DNA from: Pseudomonadales bacterium
Lineage (GTDB): Bacteria; Pseudomonadota; Gammaproteobacteria; Pseudomonadales; Azotimanducaceae
DNA: 64,000 nt
NCBI GenBank assembly: GCA_019090615.1
Contig: JAHRVQ010000054.1
Location: forward strand, 1 to 64,000
Reading direction: 5' to 3'
In this document: positions 17,931 to 28,021 of the stretch, one piece after another
Position numbering within the stretch: position 1 is the first letter of the stretch
Layout of the letters: the number at the start of each line of letters is the position of its first letter
Made by a program: the position numbers and the translations under genes
Notes under the pieces: model-generated
Databases searched by the model: none
Told to the model about the DNA's origin: nothing
What the model saw: the letters and a program-made list of their open reading frames with translations, nothing else

Positions 17931-19525
17931 TTGCTATCTCCTGCGCCGCGCTGGCCAACTACCAGCCTATCCTCACTGGTATTTTTTAATCGAGTATTTT
18001 CAACATTCGGCTGCGCGGCTAGGGTATTTTCCGCATCAGTATTAAAATCCAAACCGCACTCTGCCATTGCCGCCGCACGAAAAATTGATCGCGCCTTATT
18101 TATCGTCTCCTTCCATTCAAGGCGAGGAATTGAGTCAGCAACCACCCCCGCACCCGCTTGCACATATAATTTCATATCCTTTATTACCGCTGTACGAATG
18201 GCGATGGCGGTATCCATATTCCCATTCCAGGACAAATAACCTACAGCACCACCAAACACGCCCCTTTTTTCCGGTTCAAATTCATCAATAATTTCCAACG
18301 CCCGTACTTTTGGCGCGCCGCTCAACGTACCCACTGGCAAGGTCGCCCTGAGCAAATCCATAGCGGTGACACCCTTTTTAATCTTGCCATGGACGTTTGA
18401 AGCAATATGCATTACGTGAGCATAGCGTTCAACGGTCATCATTTCTGTTACTTCAATACTTCCCACTTCACACACCCGACCAATATCATTCCGCCCTAGA
18501 TCAATCAGCATCAGGTGTTCAGCAATTTCTTTAGGATCAGCCAACAACTCCGTTTCCAGGAACTTATCCTCCTCCTCATCCTGCCCACGGCGCCGCGTTC
18601 CGGCAAGCGGACGCACGGTCACTTCGCCACCATCAAGCCGAGCAAGAATTTCAGGTGACGAACTAACAATATGAAAATCGCCCAAATCCATGAAGTACAT
18701 ATAAGGCGAGGGATTAAGCGACCGCAAAGCACGGTAAAGACTTAGCGGGTCAGACTCTAAGGTAACCGACATTCTTTGCGACAATACCACCTGCATCACA
18801 TCACCGGCGACAATATAATCTTTGATCTTATCGACATCCCGTTTGAAATTTTCTTCGCCGTAGTTCGAAATAAAATCTTCCTCCCTAATTGCGGGACCTA
18901 CAACGGTCTGCCTAACATCGTCAGGAATGTCGCTTTGCAAACGTTCTTCCATCTCTCCAAGGCGTTCACATGCCAGCGTATACGAATTCTCCTGGTTGGG
19001 ATCGGCATGCGTAATGAGGTGGATTTTACCTTTCACACTGTCAAACACCATAACATCGTTAGAAACCATTAGCAGAATATCGGGTGTGCCGATAGTATCC
19101 CGCGGTTGACTATCGCGGATTCTACTTTCAACATATCTAACCGTATCATAGCCAAAATATCCCACCAGGCCACCAGTATAAATCGGTAAATTTTCCAATG
19201 GCGGATAACGATAGCCATGCAAAAAATCTTCCACATAGGCCAAAGGGTCATCATGGTGAAAACGCTCGATTACTCGGCCTTTTTCCTCCACTACAACTTC
19301 ATAACCAAAGATCTTCAACACTTTTTCGGCAGGTAGGCCGACCATGGAATACCGCGCCCATTTTTCGCCGCCCTGTGCAGCCGACTCCAACAGGTAACTA
19401 TATGCGCCTCTGGCTACTTTGATATAGCTGGAAAGTGGGGTATCAAGATCAGCAAGCACCTCCTGCGTAACAGGTATGTGGTTGTAACCTTGCGCAGCAA
19501 GGGCTGCAAATATCTCGGGGGTCAT
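17927..19525 (-). CDS. trpE: Anthranilate synthase component I
   Basis: Chorismate-using subunit, 532 residues from the chosen ATG. Seen: N-terminal feedback-site region with [19 protein letters not shown] (the LLES Trp-binding element), then the chorismate-binding domain with [69 protein letters not shown], and [13 protein letters not shown]. The ATG at 19525 has CTGGAG eight bases upstream; an ATG 36 bases further up has none. First gene of trpEGDC; a Trp-codon-rich leader peptide precedes it. In P. aeruginosa trpE is separate from trpGDC. Confidence 0.96.
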   Translation of the reverse strand: MTPEIFAALAAQGYNHIPVTQEVLADLDTPLSSYIKVARGAYSYLLESAAQGGEKWARYSMVGLPAEKVLKIFGYEVVVEEKGRVIERFHHDDPLAYVEDFLHGYRYPPLENLPIYTGGLVGYFGYDTVRYVESRIRDSQPRDTIGTPDILLMVSNDVMVFDSVKGKIHLITHADPNQENSYTLACERLGEMEERLQSDIPDDVRQTVVGPAIREEDFISNYGEENFKRDVDKIKDYIVAGDVMQVVLSQRMSVTLESDPLSLYRALRSLNPSPYMYFMDLGDFHIVSSSPEILARLDGGEVTVRPLAGTRRRGQDEEEDKFLETELLADPKEIAEHLMLIDLGRNDIGRVCEVGSIEVTEMMTVERYAHVMHIASNVHGKIKKGVTAMDLLRATLPVGTLSGAPKVRALEIIDEFEPEKRGVFGGAVGYLSWNGNMDTAIAIRTAVIKDMKLYVQAGAGVVADSIPRLEWKETINKARSIFRAAAMAECGLDFNTDAENTLAAQPNVENTRLKNTSEDRLVVGQRGAGDSK

Positions 19526-19700
19526 GGGTGTTCTCCAGCGATGATAGACGTTTTTGGGCAAGCACCCAGGGGAAACGGCGTAAAAAAACGTGTGAATAGT
19601 GTTAGATCACCATCGCCAGGACAGGGAAGAGCGGGTATGCCAGTTGACTCTTTTCACTGGATTCATGTTAACGATTCAGATTGTTATATGAAATTATATG
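19526..19700 (-). promoter_or_regulatory. trp operon promoter and attenuator-like leader
   Basis: On the minus strand a consensus -10 TATAAT (19698-19693) precedes the trpL peptide. The -35 is poor. Downstream of the peptide the leader has a run of seven T residues (19588-19582), and the segment ACGTTTTT can pair perfectly with AAAAACGT closer to trpE. GCGATGGT, which holds the last Trp codon, can pair (one G-U) with ATCATCGC just before the trpE Shine-Dalgarno. The arrangement fits ribosome-mediated control by tryptophan. A classical GC-rich terminator hairpin directly before the T-run was not found, so control could be at translation start instead. Confidence 0.6.
19607..19666 (-). CDS. trpL: trp leader peptide, 19 residues with three Trp codons
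   Basis: Reading on the minus strand gives a 19-residue peptide starting MNPVKRVNWH and ending SLSWRW then TGA, with Trp at positions 9, 17 and 19. Three Trp in 19 codons, two of them flanking a single codon at the very end, located 81 bases before trpE and about 20 bases after a -10 element, is what a tryptophan attenuation leader should look like. The Shine-Dalgarno is weak (TTAAC before ATG). The call rests on composition and position. Confidence 0.72.
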   Translation of the reverse strand: MNPVKRVNWHTRSSLSWRW

Positions 19701-19762
19701 CCTACAAAATATAGGCAAGGATATCAACTCAGCTTAATGCAGTCAGTGCCGCTAATCAACTC

Positions 19763-20449
19763 TCAGTGTTCGTCAATATGAGATGCAACCGACTGAATTT
19801 CACGTTTCATAGCAGCGATAGTTTTTGCATAATTGCCCGCGCCAAAAATTGCCGAGCCTGCCACAAAGGTATCGGCGCCTGATTTTGCAATTTGAGCAAC
19901 ATTATCAATCTTGACCCCGCCGTCGATTTCAAGCCTGATATCACGATCCACGGCATCAATACGGCGCCTGGCTTCCTGCAATTTTTCATGGGTAAACGGA
20001 ATGAACTTTTGCCCGCCAAAACCTGGATTAATCGACAATATAAGTACCATATCAATTTTCTCCATAACATAATCCAGATAACTTAAAGGCGTCGTCGGGT
20101 TGAATACCAGGCCACATTGACAGCCACCTGATTTAATTAATTCCAACGATCGGTCAATATGCTCGCTAGCTTCAGGGTGGAAGGTAATATAAGTTGCCCC
20201 AGCCTCAATGAAATCACCAATAATCCTGTCTACAGGCTTCACCATGAGATGCACATCAATGGGCGCCTTAACGCCATGTTTGCGCAACGCTTTACATACC
20301 ATAGGGCCTATAGTCAGATTGGGCACATAGTGATTATCCATTACATCAAAGTGAACTATTTCCGCGCCGGCTTCTAGTACGTCATCAACTTCCTGACCAA
20401 GACAGGCAAAATTTGCCGATAAGATTGATGGCGCTATTTTTGCTTCCAT
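19763..20449 (-). CDS. rpe: Ribulose-phosphate 3-epimerase
   Basis: 228-residue TIM barrel interconverting ribulose-5-P and xylulose-5-P. Seen: [32 protein letters not shown] (metal His/Asp), [23 protein letters not shown] and [16 protein letters not shown]. In pseudomonads rpe is followed by gph and trpE; here no gph lies between rpe and the trp leader. Confidence 0.97.
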   Translation of the reverse strand: MEAKIAPSILSANFACLGQEVDDVLEAGAEIVHFDVMDNHYVPNLTIGPMVCKALRKHGVKAPIDVHLMVKPVDRIIGDFIEAGATYITFHPEASEHIDRSLELIKSGGCQCGLVFNPTTPLSYLDYVMEKIDMVLILSINPGFGGQKFIPFTHEKLQEARRRIDAVDRDIRLEIDGGVKIDNVAQIAKSGADTFVAGSAIFGAGNYAKTIAAMKREIQSVASHIDEH

Positions 20450-20877
20450 AGATGAATATCCTATTTTTACTAAAAAATACCAAAACTATTACTAAAACTA
20501 TTACTAAAAAACAAATTTTTGGGAACTGACTTCAAAGCACTATACAGCTGAGCTCTCTCGTATGCAGTAGAGACTGTATATCTTATCTAATCAACGTTTG
20601 AACAAGGCTTAATTACGCCTATTTAAATAAAGGCGGTATCAACTGCGAACGCCAAATTCAGTCGTGATGTACTAGTATAGGTTTTATTTTCTCATAACCT
20701 AAGCCTTGCTTAAACCCATATTGGCAATCTCTCCGCAGCGCCTTTGTCGACCGCAACCCTCAACAAAGGCAGACCTTGCTGCATCCCTTGCCTACCTCTT
20801 ATCACATTATCACACCGCTAAGTTCGGACAATATCGATAAAACAAACATCGATAACAAGCTATCTATACTAGTAGCT
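20450..20877. other. Intergenic region between divergent rpe and DUF3530 genes (428 bp)
   Basis: AT-rich spacer expected to hold both divergent promoters. Next to rpe it contains a short tandem repeat (20464-20512). No additional gene, hairpin terminator or recognised operator was seen. The region 20776-20877 is an in-frame upstream extension of the DUF3530 gene but precedes its signal peptide and is probably untranslated. Confidence 0.4.
20464..20512. repeat. 12-bp tandem repeat upstream of rpe
   Basis: Exact 12-bp copies AAAACTATTACT at 20482-20493 and 20494-20505, flanked by further degenerate copies on both sides, just upstream of the rpe start. Confidence 0.8.
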
Positions 20878-21828
20878 ATGCATCTATTCATGACATTGTT
20901 TTTATTATTCACATTTCTGCCTTACGCTAGCGCTATAACATTAGATATCGAATATCAGCACTACACGCTGCAGAGCAGTGAACTGGGTCAAAAGCTGAAT
21001 TTTGAAGTCGACTTTTTCTTTGACAAAACCGGCGTCCCTCAGGGCGGAATCATCCTGACCTACAACGAAGCCATGACTCATCAAGCAAAAAACCTGGGTT
21101 ATGTCCTGTCTCAACATGGCTGGTCAGTGGTTACCGCCCAACTAAGTACCGAGCCAACAACACCTGCGCGCACCCGAAACCCGATCCAGCCCATAAAGTT
21201 CACTCAAGATATCGACACCGCAAACAAACCAGATACCACAGAGACAGACCAGGCAAGTGAGCCGAATGGTTCAACAGAGTCCGATGCACCGCAGACTGAA
21301 CCTGCAAGCAGTGAACCTTCCGCAAAACTCACTGCCAACTCGGCCGAATCAAAAATAAACCCGCCTAAGCAGCTGACCGAACCACCGGCACCCGGCCTTA
21401 CGCCCCGCGCCAAACCGGTGAACCAGCTTGCAGCTATTATAGATTTTATGGAACAACAAAAAGGCCAGTTAAATCTGGTTTTCCTTTCATTTAATCAATC
21501 CTGGATAGCTGTTTGTGAGCTTATTCAGCAACGTCCTTTCCGACTCAACAACGTATATGGCATGGTATTAGTTGATGCAAAAGACAGTCAATCGATGACC
21601 GACATGCCCGCTGCAATGCCAATTCTTGACATCAATATATTGCCATCTGCCGCATTTGCTTTCAAAAACAGGAAAACTGCCGCGCGACGTCTAAAATTTT
21701 TAAACTATCAGCAGGTCAATCTTCAGTCTTTCCAGCGAACGACCGATTTCGAGGAAGATATATTGGTAAAACGCATTCGAGGCTGGCTAAAAATCAACGT
21801 CAAAGGTATGGAAGTGGAAAAGCGATAG
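20878..21828 (+). CDS. DUF3530 family exported alpha/beta-hydrolase-like protein
   Basis: 316 residues from the ATG that begins a good signal peptide (MHLFMTLFLLFTFLPYASA). After it come an N-terminal beta-rich part with GIILTYNEA and the motif QHGWSVVTAQL, a low-complexity P/T/E/S-rich insertion at about residues 92-180, and a C-terminal part resembling the rest of the DUF3530 hydrolase fold (LNLVFLSFNQSW, GMVLVDAKDS). DUF3530 members are uncharacterised. An in-frame ATG 102 bases upstream exists, but nothing supports its use. Convergent with murU. Confidence 0.7.
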   Translation: MHLFMTLFLLFTFLPYASAITLDIEYQHYTLQSSELGQKLNFEVDFFFDKTGVPQGGIILTYNEAMTHQAKNLGYVLSQHGWSVVTAQLSTEPTTPARTRNPIQPIKFTQDIDTANKPDTTETDQASEPNGSTESDAPQTEPASSEPSAKLTANSAESKINPPKQLTEPPAPGLTPRAKPVNQLAAIIDFMEQQKGQLNLVFLSFNQSWIAVCELIQQRPFRLNNVYGMVLVDAKDSQSMTDMPAAMPILDINILPSAAFAFKNRKTAARRLKFLNYQQVNLQSFQRTTDFEEDILVKRIRGWLKINVKGMEVEKR

Positions 21829-21939
21829 TGCGCAATAATCAATGAGCCCCAACCACATCGCTATTTTTTGCCCTTTCTCTATTAGGCACAAATCTGCACC
21901 AGGCGCCCTTAATACCGCCCGGACGGTCTATCGTTGCTG

Positions 21940-22590
21940 TTAAATCTGTAGTTGCTGATAACGTGCCGGCGTACCCACATCTGTCCAGGACGATATAATA
22001 TGCTCTCCAGACACATTACCATGCCGAATCCCCTTATCGAATAAGTCACGTAAAGGCCAGGGCCCATCTCCAACTGAGGCAAAGAAAGCAGGATCAAAAA
22101 CACCCATACTGGACCAGGTCAATTTGACCCCTTGATGACCTAACATACCGGCCTGATCAAGTGAAAAATCCCCTTCGCGATGATGCCCAGGGTTATCCAC
22201 CATCATCAAATGGGCATCGTGCTTTAGATCAATTTTAGCCAACTTAGCGAAATCATAATCGGTAAATATATCGCTACTGATAACGGTAAACGGTGCATCA
22301 CCTATCATCGGCAAAGCTTTTTTAATGCCGCCAGCGGTTTCCAATAACACCGGCTCCAACGAGTAATGAACTTTTAATCCGTATCTCGAACCATCACCTA
22401 TACGCGCCTTGATCAACTCACCCAGGTAATGCAGGTTAATTACTACTTCGTCAAAATTGGCCTGAGCAAGTTTAATGAGATGATGTTCGATAAGAGGTTT
22501 ACCCTTTACTGGCAGCAAAGGCTTCGGTATATCACGGGTCAACGGCAACATACGGGTACCCATCCCAGCTGCCAGAAGCATTGCCTTCAC
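21940..22590 (-). CDS. murU: N-acetylmuramate alpha-1-phosphate uridylyltransferase
   Basis: 216-residue nucleotidyltransferase of the cell-wall recycling route that turns MurNAc-1-P into UDP-MurNAc. Seen: AMLLAAGMGTRMLPLT and PKPLLPVKGKPLIEHH signature at the N-terminus, DIFTDYDFAKL metal site. Family members can be other sugar nucleotidyltransferases, but the position directly after amgK and next to lptD matches the MurU locus of pseudomonads. A 186-bp gap separates it from amgK. Confidence 0.9.
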   Translation of the reverse strand: MKAMLLAAGMGTRMLPLTRDIPKPLLPVKGKPLIEHHLIKLAQANFDEVVINLHYLGELIKARIGDGSRYGLKVHYSLEPVLLETAGGIKKALPMIGDAPFTVISSDIFTDYDFAKLAKIDLKHDAHLMMVDNPGHHREGDFSLDQAGMLGHQGVKLTWSSMGVFDPAFFASVGDGPWPLRDLFDKGIRHGNVSGEHIISSWTDVGTPARYQQLQI

Positions 22591-22776
22591 GTTATATGCA
22601 CAGGAATATAAACCCGAGAATGCACTGGGAAACGTTTCAGAGAACAGTATTCATAGGGTTTTTTATTAGACAACTTACAAAAAATTTGACTCAAAATGGC
22701 AGGCCTCAGATAATTTTTGGTGGCACTTTTTCTTCTGTATTTTTCTTCCGCATTTTTCTCTTCGCCCAATATCTAT

Positions 22777-23877
22777 TCAATTTTTACTCAGCATTTTAAT
22801 CAACGCAGGCTCAACATCTGCTTTCAACCAAAGGCCAAATTCTACTAATTCAGGATACAATTGTGCCACTTCCAACATATATTCGATGACCCTTGGAATA
22901 TCGCCGAGATAACCTTGTTTACCATCCCGCAAATAAAGCCGAGAGAAAATACCTGCGCACTTTAAATGACGTTGCAGCCCCATTAAATCAAACCATTTCA
23001 GAAATTGCTCAAAATTTACGCTTTGGTTCAACTGCTGCCAGAACGCTCGAACCCAGGTAATTACCTGCTCACGACTAAACCGCCAATAACAGTCCTTTAG
23101 CAATGAAACAAGATCGTAGGTCATTGGACCGAAAACAGCATCCTGAAAATCAATAATACCAACACCAGGTTGTAGGTCATCTATTACCATTAAGTTTCGA
23201 GCATGATAATCGCGATGCACAAACACCTGTGGCTGGGCCTCAGCACTGCTCACCAGGCCCACATACAGCGCTGATAAGTTAGCACTTACTTCCGTCGTAA
23301 GCGTTATTTTCAAATATCTATCTAGAAACCAGTTTTCAAACAAACTCATTTCAGCCTGTAGTAGTTGCGCACTGTAGACAGGCAGCCCCGCAACATCAAC
23401 AGTCCACATTTTGACCAACGCAGCCATCGCCTGCTGATAGAGATAAGCAACATTATTTGCCGCTATATCATTTGTCTCTGCGTCTTCGAGCTGTACAACT
23501 TTTACAGCGCCGTCAGTGATAATCGGCGACCCAACATCCAACTGTGCCTTCAGCTCGTCAAGATAGAGACGATTGCCAAAGTCTGCCAGGAGCATAAATC
23601 CCTGATCAAAATCAGTCGCGAAAACCTCAGGCACTTGCAAACCTGCAAGGGCCATTCTGTTTGCTACAGCAACAAAAGCTTTACTATTTTCATGTTTTGG
23701 TGGCGCATCAACCACAATAAGCGACCCCGTATCAGTCTCCGCTCTATAATAACGCCGGAAGCTTGCATCATCAGAAACAGGCTTAAGTATGAAATCCGCA
23801 GCCACAGAATATTGCAATACATTAAGCTGCTTTTTAACCCATTCATTGAGTTGCGCTTCACGCGTTAGATCTAACAT
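22777..23877 (-). CDS. amgK: N-acetylmuramate/N-acetylglucosamine 1-kinase (APH-fold)
   Basis: 366-residue aminoglycoside-phosphotransferase-fold kinase giving MurNAc-1-P for MurU. Seen: DASFRRYYRAE at about residues 33-43, the catalytic loop VFVHRDYHARNLM and metal site GIIDFQDAVFGP. A contiguous insertion around residues 130-160 (acidic, N/A rich) is longer than I expect for the family. Divergent from lptD, as in P. aeruginosa. This pathway bypasses de novo MurNAc synthesis and is associated with fosfomycin tolerance (family knowledge). Confidence 0.9.
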   Translation of the reverse strand: MLDLTREAQLNEWVKKQLNVLQYSVAADFILKPVSDDASFRRYYRAETDTGSLIVVDAPPKHENSKAFVAVANRMALAGLQVPEVFATDFDQGFMLLADFGNRLYLDELKAQLDVGSPIITDGAVKVVQLEDAETNDIAANNVAYLYQQAMAALVKMWTVDVAGLPVYSAQLLQAEMSLFENWFLDRYLKITLTTEVSANLSALYVGLVSSAEAQPQVFVHRDYHARNLMVIDDLQPGVGIIDFQDAVFGPMTYDLVSLLKDCYWRFSREQVITWVRAFWQQLNQSVNFEQFLKWFDLMGLQRHLKCAGIFSRLYLRDGKQGYLGDIPRVIEYMLEVAQLYPELVEFGLWLKADVEPALIKMLSKN

Positions 23878-24009
23878 GTAATTTCTCAGGAAATATAACC
23901 TGACCTTATAAGATGAATGATTTATTATCTCCTATCTTGTTTGCTCGACGCCAATTCTCAAGGCTAAATTTGTTATGTTGAAGGGGCTTTCCCTCATTAA
24001 ATTACTATT

Positions 24010-24097
24010 AACCGTATCGCTTTTCCTTAAAGTGCTGCTCATTAAATTAACTTTCTTCAAAGTGACTCTCTTTAAAGTGACTCTCTTTAAAATACAG
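24010..24097. repeat. 15-bp degenerate tandem repeat before lptD
   Basis: Exact or near-exact 15-bp units at 24055-24069, 24070-24084 and 24085-24097, with an older related unit at 24025-24039. The stretch is open in the lptD frame and would encode K-V-T-L-F repeats if translation began further upstream, but a better start lies after the array. Confidence 0.8.
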
Positions 24098-24118
24098 CAA
24101 CCAATTGAGGTACCTCAG

Positions 24119-26725
24119 GTGATCCGGTTAGCCTACCTTCGCTTGTCCGCTGCATATAGCCGGGTCAAATTCAACCGCCTGTCTGGCAAGGTATCCGTGC
24201 TGTTTATATTGACCAGCATAACAACAGCAAGCCTGGCTGAAACCCAGCCCGAACAATTTGTCACCACCAAAAGGCTTAACTATCAAACAGCTGCAGAAAT
24301 TGACTGGCGACCAGCAGCAGAATTGTCTGAACAGCAGCAGGCAGTATTGCCCTACTTCTGCCCAGGCCAATACGTTGAAAGAAAGGTCAAGTCCGCAGCT
24401 GATCCACAAACCATTAATGCCGACGCTGACCGCGGCCTCTATTTAGAAGGCCAGTCAATGACTTTATTTGGCGACGCAGTGCTGGTACAGGGCACCCAGG
24501 AAGTTCGATCGCCTCGTATTATCCAGAATGACCAAACTAAAATTACGGAAATAGACGGTCCGCTGCAGATCCGAGATATTGGTTTGTTGCTCACTGGTGA
24601 GCATGCCACGCAAGATATGGCAAATGGCAGCGGCACCATAGACAAGGCTACATTTTTGCTCCACGAATCTAATATGCGAGGTAATGCAGCACAAATCACT
24701 CGCCAGGCTTCCGGTCATATTGTGTTAGACGTCGCCACATTAACTCGCTGCGAACCCAACAATAATATTTGGCAACTGGATAGTAAAACGGTGCGATTAA
24801 ATATCCCCGAAGGGTTTGGAACAGCGAAAAACGTCACCATCCGGATCAAAGAACGACCCGTAGCCTACTTTCCATATTTTCGATTCCCACTGAATAAGCA
24901 ACGTCTTTCTGGGTTTCTTATGCCTAATATAGGCTACGATTCTGATGGTGGAACCGACATCAATATCCCGTACTATTTCAATCTGGCACCAAACTATGAC
25001 GCAACTTATCAATTCCATAGCCTGTGGAAAAGAGGGTTCATACATGATGGTCAGTTTCGGTTTAAATCGCGCCGAACTCTAAATGAAATTAATGCCGCTT
25101 TTTTATCCCGGGATGATGTATATGACGATCGTTTGCTGCTCGATCAAACCTCTAGCGAAACAGATACAACCATGCTGCAACCACCAGAATTTGAAAAGCA
25201 GGACCGCTGGCTGCTCAACATCAAACACCAGGGCGGCGGGTCTTCGCGATGGAAAACATCCGTCAACTACAGCGCAGTATCAGATACTGATTACCTGCAT
25301 GACATCGGCGGCGATGTTAATTCTTCAGCTGTAGCGCAGTTTCTAAACCCCGTAGACTCAAGTTTCACTGATAATAGAACAGCAGTATTAGACCGCATTG
25401 GACAGGTACAGTATCGCGGCGAAGCCTGGAATACGGAATTAACCATACACGGGTTCCAGACACTGGACCCTGAAGGTACCGACCAGTACACCAAATTGCC
25501 AGAGCTAAAAACTGACTGGAGCCAAACACTTGGTGCGCTTAACCTCTCTTTAGATCTGCAATACACTTTCTTTGACAAAGATAATACCAATGTCGCCGGG
25601 CTCGATGGGATCATCGGCGAACGCGCCGTTGCGGAACTGGAACTAGCCTGGCCATTGCAAGCTATTTGGGGATATCTTGAACCTGGTATTGGCCTGATAC
25701 ATAGAAAATACAATTTGGACGATAGCCCCATTGCCAGTCGTGCTAATCCAGAAATAACAACACCCCGCTTTTCAATTGACAGCGGTTTGTATTTTGATCG
25801 CTTTTTTAAATGGAACAAAATCGGCATTCAACAAACCCTGGAACCGCGACTTTATTTCCTCTATGTAGAACAGGATGCCCAGGACGATCTGCCGACATTT
25901 GATGCCGGCGCTTCAACCCCAAGTTATGGTGCATTATTTAGACCAAATCGGTTTTCAGGCTATGACCGCCTTGGCGATGCTCGTCACGTTAGCCTGGGGA
26001 TCACAACGCGGTTCCTGTCAGAGACTACAGGGGCTGAATTTATTTCCATCAGCATTGGCCAAACCTACTATTTCAAAGACCGTGAAGTCATTTTTCAACC
26101 AAAAATCGCCGACGACCCATCCAGCCGAGAATCTGCACTTTTTGCCGAAGCTCGGCTACGCTTCTCTAATCAACTCAGCATTTCAGGCGCATTTGAGTGG
26201 GAACCCGATGCAAACCGTTCAAACAGAGGCACATTAACGCTAAAATATGATAATCAGGATAGAAAAATCATTAACCTTAGCTATATCTATATTTCACCAG
26301 ACGTTGAAGCCGCCAACCTGTTGAATAAGTCAGAAGAATCCGATCTGAGCTTTATTCTGCCGTTGGTCAGCCTCAAATCACGCCAGCAAACTAACTGGAG
26401 CCTCATTGGTAAATGGAACTTTGGCTGGGATGATAACCGCACCATCGAGTCATTTTTTGGTATTGAATACAATGATTGCTGCTGGAAATCCAGACTGATT
26501 ATCAGACGGTTCCTAAAGCAACCGAGAAATATCACCAGGTTAATTGATGACCCCGAGGCAGCAGGCGAATTCATAGAACTTACCCGATTCCAAACACCTT
26601 CTGATGTCGGCATCTTTTTCGAATTCCAACTCAAAGGACTCGCCACATTAGGCAAGCGACTCGACTCTTTACTGGACGACGGCATCACCGGTTATAGGGA
26701 ACGAGAAGATAAAATAGGTTTATAA
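24119..26725 (+). CDS. lptD: LPS-assembly protein LptD
   Basis: Outer-membrane barrel that inserts lipopolysaccharide with LptE. 868 residues from a GTG at 24119 preceded by GAGGT seven bases upstream. The same frame is open from an ATG at 23975, but that extension is a repeat-derived K/L/F-rich stretch. After the start: basic region, hydrophobic core VLFILTSITTASLA, then the OstA-like N-terminal domain with LEGQSMTLFGDAVLVQG and the large barrel. Cysteines lie where the LptD disulfides form: FCPGQ and TRCEPN in the N-terminal part and an adjacent pair in NDCCWKS near the C-terminus. Followed directly by surA. Confidence 0.93.
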   Translation: MIRLAYLRLSAAYSRVKFNRLSGKVSVLFILTSITTASLAETQPEQFVTTKRLNYQTAAEIDWRPAAELSEQQQAVLPYFCPGQYVERKVKSAADPQTINADADRGLYLEGQSMTLFGDAVLVQGTQEVRSPRIIQNDQTKITEIDGPLQIRDIGLLLTGEHATQDMANGSGTIDKATFLLHESNMRGNAAQITRQASGHIVLDVATLTRCEPNNNIWQLDSKTVRLNIPEGFGTAKNVTIRIKERPVAYFPYFRFPLNKQRLSGFLMPNIGYDSDGGTDINIPYYFNLAPNYDATYQFHSLWKRGFIHDGQFRFKSRRTLNEINAAFLSRDDVYDDRLLLDQTSSETDTTMLQPPEFEKQDRWLLNIKHQGGGSSRWKTSVNYSAVSDTDYLHDIGGDVNSSAVAQFLNPVDSSFTDNRTAVLDRIGQVQYRGEAWNTELTIHGFQTLDPEGTDQYTKLPELKTDWSQTLGALNLSLDLQYTFFDKDNTNVAGLDGIIGERAVAELELAWPLQAIWGYLEPGIGLIHRKYNLDDSPIASRANPEITTPRFSIDSGLYFDRFFKWNKIGIQQTLEPRLYFLYVEQDAQDDLPTFDAGASTPSYGALFRPNRFSGYDRLGDARHVSLGITTRFLSETTGAEFISISIGQTYYFKDREVIFQPKIADDPSSRESALFAEARLRFSNQLSISGAFEWEPDANRSNRGTLTLKYDNQDRKIINLSYIYISPDVEAANLLNKSEESDLSFILPLVSLKSRQQTNWSLIGKWNFGWDDNRTIESFFGIEYNDCCWKSRLIIRRFLKQPRNITRLIDDPEAAGEFIELTRFQTPSDVGIFFEFQLKGLATLGKRLDSLLDDGITGYREREDKIGL

Positions 26726-28021
26726 ATGAACATGAAAAACAGCTTTTTAACATTATTTTCGGCGCTGATCTTTTTGATAGCGACACAACCCGTCCATGCG
26801 GGACTTGTCATCCTTGATGAAATAGGCGCTATTGTAGACGAAGACGTCATTATGACTTCTGAAATTGAAATTCGACGCAAAGCAATAAAAGCCCAGCTAT
26901 CAAACAGCAAACAACAATTACCACCAGAGGCAGCGCTCAACAAACAAATCATTGAACGCCTGGTGGTCGAAAGCCTCCAGCTGCAAATGGCGGAGCGAGC
27001 TGGGGTTCGAATCAGTGACGAAGAATTAAATGATGCCATGCTTAGAATTGCCGATCAAAATCAGATGTCTTTGGCCGAATTTCAACAGGAACTTATAGGA
27101 GAAGGCCTTTCTTATATCGACATGAGAAACCAGGTGCGCCGCGAAATTTCAATCAGTCGCGTTCAACAAGGGGTCATGCGACGTAGAATCCAGATCTCTG
27201 AACAGGAAATTAAAACCTTTCTTGCCTCGGAATTGGGCAGCACTATCACAGCAGATGAATATCGGTTAGCGCATATTCTGTTACCTTTTCCAGAAGATGC
27301 TAACTCAAGCCAAATTCAAACTGTCAAAACGCAAGCCATGGCTTTAATCCAAAGTATCAATGATGGCGCAGACTTCAAAAGTCTCGCCCTGACTCAGAGC
27401 GCAGCCACAAATGCCAACGATTTTGGTGACCTGGGGTGGCGTAAAGCGATCCAATTACCGACCATATTTGCCGATGTCGCACTCACCATGCAGCCCAATG
27501 ACATCGACGGGCCGATTAAAAGCGGTAGTGGCTACCATATCATTAAAATGTTAGACAGACGCGGCGCTACAGCAGAAGGGCAGGTACCTCAAACCCAGGT
27601 ACGTCATGTTCTGATCACACCTTCTGAAATAAGATCCGAAAGTGAATGTAAGGAATTTGCCGAGACCCTACGCGAAGAAGTTATCCAGGGTCGACCATTC
27701 GAGGAAATCGCCACATTGCATTCCGATGACCCTGGTTCAGCATTAAGCGGCGGCGACCTTGGCTGGAGCCGAAGAGGCATCTTTGTCCCTGAATTTGAAG
27801 ATCACCTACTAAAAGCCGAAATCGATGAAATATCGGGCGTTTTCCGTACCGTGCATGGATATCATTTTCTACAGGTTACTGGACGTCGTATTGAGGACTT
27901 TAGCGAAGTGTTTAAACTGCGGCAGGCCGAAAACTTTTTACGTAGCCAAAAATTTGAAGAAGAACTTCAAAGCTGGCTAATGGAAATCCGGGAAGACGCA
28001 TTTGTCGAAATCCGCATCTAG
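26726..28021 (+). CDS. surA: Periplasmic chaperone / peptidyl-prolyl isomerase SurA
   Basis: 431 residues. Signal peptide ending VHAG, SurA N-terminal chaperone domain (GLVILDEIGAIVDEDVIMTSEI; residues about 27-170), two parvulin domains (about 180-275 with YRLAHILLPFP; about 285-385 with RHVLITPSEIRS and GGDLGWSRRG), and a C-terminal helix. It helps fold outer-membrane proteins including LptD, whose gene ends one base before this ATG. The pdxA start lies inside its last codons. Confidence 0.96.
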   Translation: MNMKNSFLTLFSALIFLIATQPVHAGLVILDEIGAIVDEDVIMTSEIEIRRKAIKAQLSNSKQQLPPEAALNKQIIERLVVESLQLQMAERAGVRISDEELNDAMLRIADQNQMSLAEFQQELIGEGLSYIDMRNQVRREISISRVQQGVMRRRIQISEQEIKTFLASELGSTITADEYRLAHILLPFPEDANSSQIQTVKTQAMALIQSINDGADFKSLALTQSAATNANDFGDLGWRKAIQLPTIFADVALTMQPNDIDGPIKSGSGYHIIKMLDRRGATAEGQVPQTQVRHVLITPSEIRSESECKEFAETLREEVIQGRPFEEIATLHSDDPGSALSGGDLGWSRRGIFVPEFEDHLLKAEIDEISGVFRTVHGYHFLQVTGRRIEDFSEVFKLRQAENFLRSQKFEEELQSWLMEIREDAFVEIRI

